From Planctomycetota bacterium (GTDB lineage: Bacteria > Planctomycetota > UBA1135 > UBA2386), in assembly GCA_023433825.1 (NCBI GenBank), contig JAEYTU010000256.1:1-7834 (forward strand): 7,834 nucleotides of DNA, written 5' to 3'. Shown one piece after another: positions 6,424 to 7,834 of this stretch (position 1 is the first letter of the stretch; every line of letters starts with the position of its first letter). The notes under the pieces were generated by a model. It was not told where the DNA came from and made no database searches. It was given only the letters and a program-made list of their open reading frames with translations. Made by a program: the position numbers and the translations under genes.

Positions 6424-6738
6424 ATGAGTTACACGGCATCCACCGACCGAGAGGTCATGCAGGAGGTCGGGCGACGGTTGCGTGCGCTGCGTGAGAGCCA
6501 GCATCGAACACTGATCGAAACGGCCGCGGCGACCGGACTCTCGCGACGAACGGTCTACCGCGCGGAGCTCGGCGACAACCCGACGCTGCTGACGCTGCTG
6601 CGGCTGCTGCGGCTGTACGGCCGCATCGAGGCGCTCGACGGCTTCCTCGCCGCTCCCGAGGTCTCGCCGATGGCGCTGCTGCGCGAGCGCCAGCGCGGCA
6701 CCAAACGACGCAAGGCGCCGGAGCCAAGCGATGGTTGA
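6424..6738 (+). CDS. hipB: HipB-like XRE-family antitoxin / transcriptional regulator
   Basis: The product is 104 residues from ATG 6424; an in-frame ATG at 6415 would add three residues, and neither has a good Shine-Dalgarno. EVGRRLRALRESQHRTLIET (14-33) and AAATGLSRRTVYRAELGDNP (34-53) form the Cro/C1-type helix-turn-helix. TLLTLLRLLRLYGRIEALDGFL (54-75) is the closing helical part typical of regulators paired with HipA. The tail (87-104) is short, charged and Arg/Lys-rich. HipB-family proteins form dimers that bind operators at their own promoter and neutralise the HipA kinase. The assignment rests on the fold plus the 8-base overlap with the HipA gene, which implies coupled translation. 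Autoregulation is expected from the family, but I see no convincing operator. A GACAAT hexamer at 6411-6416 could be a -10 box, which would place the transcript start near ATG 6424 (leaderless), but the -35 match is poor. Confidence 0.8.
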   Translation: MSYTASTDREVMQEVGRRLRALRESQHRTLIETAAATGLSRRTVYRAELGDNPTLLTLLRLLRLYGRIEALDGFLAAPEVSPMALLRERQRGTKRRKAPEPSDG

Positions 6739-7834
6739 GGTCGTCGCCCACGCCGAGATCCGACTCTGGAACGCGACCGTCGGCGCCGTCGCCGAGCTCG
6801 ACAACGGCCGCATCCTGTTCGAGTACGCCGACGAGTTCCGAAGCAGCGGACTCGAGATCTCGCCGATCCACTTGCCGCTCTCGCGACGCGGACCGATCGC
6901 GTTCGACGAACTGCGCAGACAGCCGGCATTTCAGGGACTGCCGGGCGTCCTCGCCGACGCGCTGCCGGACGCGTTCGGCAATCAGGTCATCCGGGCGTGG
7001 TTCGCGGCGCGCAATGAACCGCGGCGCGCGCTGAGTCCCGTGCAACGCCTGCTGTATGTCGGCGAACGCGCACTCGGCGCATTGACGTTCCTGCCGGCGG
7101 AGCCGCTGCCGATCCGCCCGGCCGAACTGGAGTCCCTCGAAGTCGCCGCACTCGTCCGTGACGCGCGCCGCATCGTGCACGGCACTCCCGACGTCGCGAT
7201 CCCGGAGATCTACCGGATCGGTTCGTCTGCTGGCGGAATGCGACCGAAGGCGCTCGTTCGCTTCGACCCGACGACGCGCACCATTCGCTCGGGGAACGCA
7301 CCCGCGAAACCTGGCGAGGTGCCGTGCATCCTGAAGTTCGACGGCGTCGGCGACGGCGCGACCGTCGACGAGCTCGGTCGGCCGCAGCCGTTCAATCGCG
7401 TCGAAGCGGCATACACCGCGATGGCCCGCGACGCCGGCATCGACACCTGCACGATCACGATGCTCGAGATCGACGGCTACGCGCATCTCTGCGTGCACCG
7501 CTTCGACGTCGACGGCGACGAACGCATCCACCAGCACAGCTTCGGCGGCCTCGTCCACGTCGACTTCAACGACCGCGGCGCGAGCAGCTACGAGGAGTAC
7601 CTGCGCGCCGTGCTCCGCTTGCGGATGCCGTATGCAGCCGTCGAGCAGGCCTATCGCCGAATGGTGTTCAACGTCATGGCCGTCAATCAGGACGACCACG
7701 TCAAGAACCTGTCGTTCCAGATGCGACGCGACGGCCGCTGGCAATCGACGCCCGCCTATGACCTGACGTTCGCGCGCGGCGCCGACTGGACGTCGCGCCA
7801 CCAGATGCGGGTCCGCGACAAGACCGAAGGAATC
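6731..7834 (+). CDS. hipA: HipA-family serine/threonine kinase toxin (3' end missing)
   Basis: The frame is open from ATG 6731 to the window edge, giving 368 residues; family members are usually about 410-440, so the last few tens of residues are missing. Residues 5-120 match the HipA N-terminal subdomain (IRLWNATVGAVAEL, LPGVLADALPDAFGNQVIRAW). The kinase core follows: glycine-rich loop GSSAGGMRPKALV (164-176), ILKFD with Lys202, EAAYTAMARDAGI, HLCVHRFDVDGDERIHQHSF, catalytic loop NQDDHVKN (319-326, Asp321), and PAYDL with metal-binding Asp344. All catalytic elements seen in HipA are present, so the kinase is probably active. By alignment from memory, Ser166 corresponds to the E. coli HipA autophosphorylation serine (Ser150). 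E. coli HipA phosphorylates glutamyl-tRNA synthetase and halts translation; relatives hit other aminoacyl-tRNA synthetases, so the target here is unknown. The start overlaps the end of the antitoxin gene by 8 bases in another frame. Confidence 0.92.
   Translation, partial: MVEVVAHAEIRLWNATVGAVAELDNGRILFEYADEFRSSGLEISPIHLPLSRRGPIAFDELRRQPAFQGLPGVLADALPDAFGNQVIRAWFAARNEPRRALSPVQRLLYVGERALGALTFLPAEPLPIRPAELESLEVAALVRDARRIVHGTPDVAIPEIYRIGSSAGGMRPKALVRFDPTTRTIRSGNAPAKPGEVPCILKFDGVGDGATVDELGRPQPFNRVEAAYTAMARDAGIDTCTITMLEIDGYAHLCVHRFDVDGDERIHQHSFGGLVHVDFNDRGASSYEEYLRAVLRLRMPYAAVEQAYRRMVFNVMAVNQDDHVKNLSFQMRRDGRWQSTPAYDLTFARGADWTSRHQMRVRDKTEGI

Noticed and set aside
6455..7801. A 448-codon open frame on the minus strand opposite hipBA
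   Set aside because: The plus strand encodes unmistakable HipA kinase motifs here; the antisense translation shows no family features.

Overview
The window is GC-rich throughout and densely coding, with almost no Shine-Dalgarno signals. It looks like a bacterial chromosome from the phylum Planctomycetota, probably one of the GC-rich lineages with many secreted proteins. Two genes suggest this: an ECF-type sigma factor fused to a long run of carboxypeptidase-regulatory-like (Ig-fold) repeats, and a secreted LamG-like protein whose C-terminal domain I associate with such genomes. This placement is an inference, as the window has no rRNA or marker gene.

Layout, left to right. (1) Positions 1-1104, minus strand: a secreted alpha/beta hydrolase with a complete Ser-Asp-His triad. 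It continues in frame into a helical segment resembling the start of an S41-type peptidase, and it runs off the left edge. (2) Positions 1105-1228: a short divergent intergenic region holding a 35-bp palindrome (type A, copy 1). (3) Positions 1229-4267, plus strand: a 1012-residue sigma factor, then a transmembrane segment, then about eight beta-sandwich repeats. Its stop codon lies inside a second type A palindrome. (4) Positions 4304-4765: a DinB-superfamily protein that starts a few bases after that palindrome. (5) Positions 4766-5020: intergenic, with a large cruciform repeat (type B, copy 1). (6) Positions 5021-6133: a secreted LamG-like protein. (7) Positions 6134-6423: intergenic, with a terminator-like hairpin, a related second hairpin and type B copy 2. 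(8) Positions 6424-7834: a HipB-like antitoxin overlapping a HipA-family kinase toxin, which runs off the right edge.

The only clear functional partnership is HipB-HipA, a type II toxin-antitoxin pair. The other genes appear to be separate units. Most striking are the fused, apparently membrane-anchored sigma factor and two families of structured intergenic repeats. Copies of one family bracket the sigma gene and copies of the other bracket the LamG gene. In the type B family one stem pair changes from T-A to C-G between copies, which suggests the folded form is maintained. I found no RNA genes, CRISPR arrays, transposases or insertion sequences.
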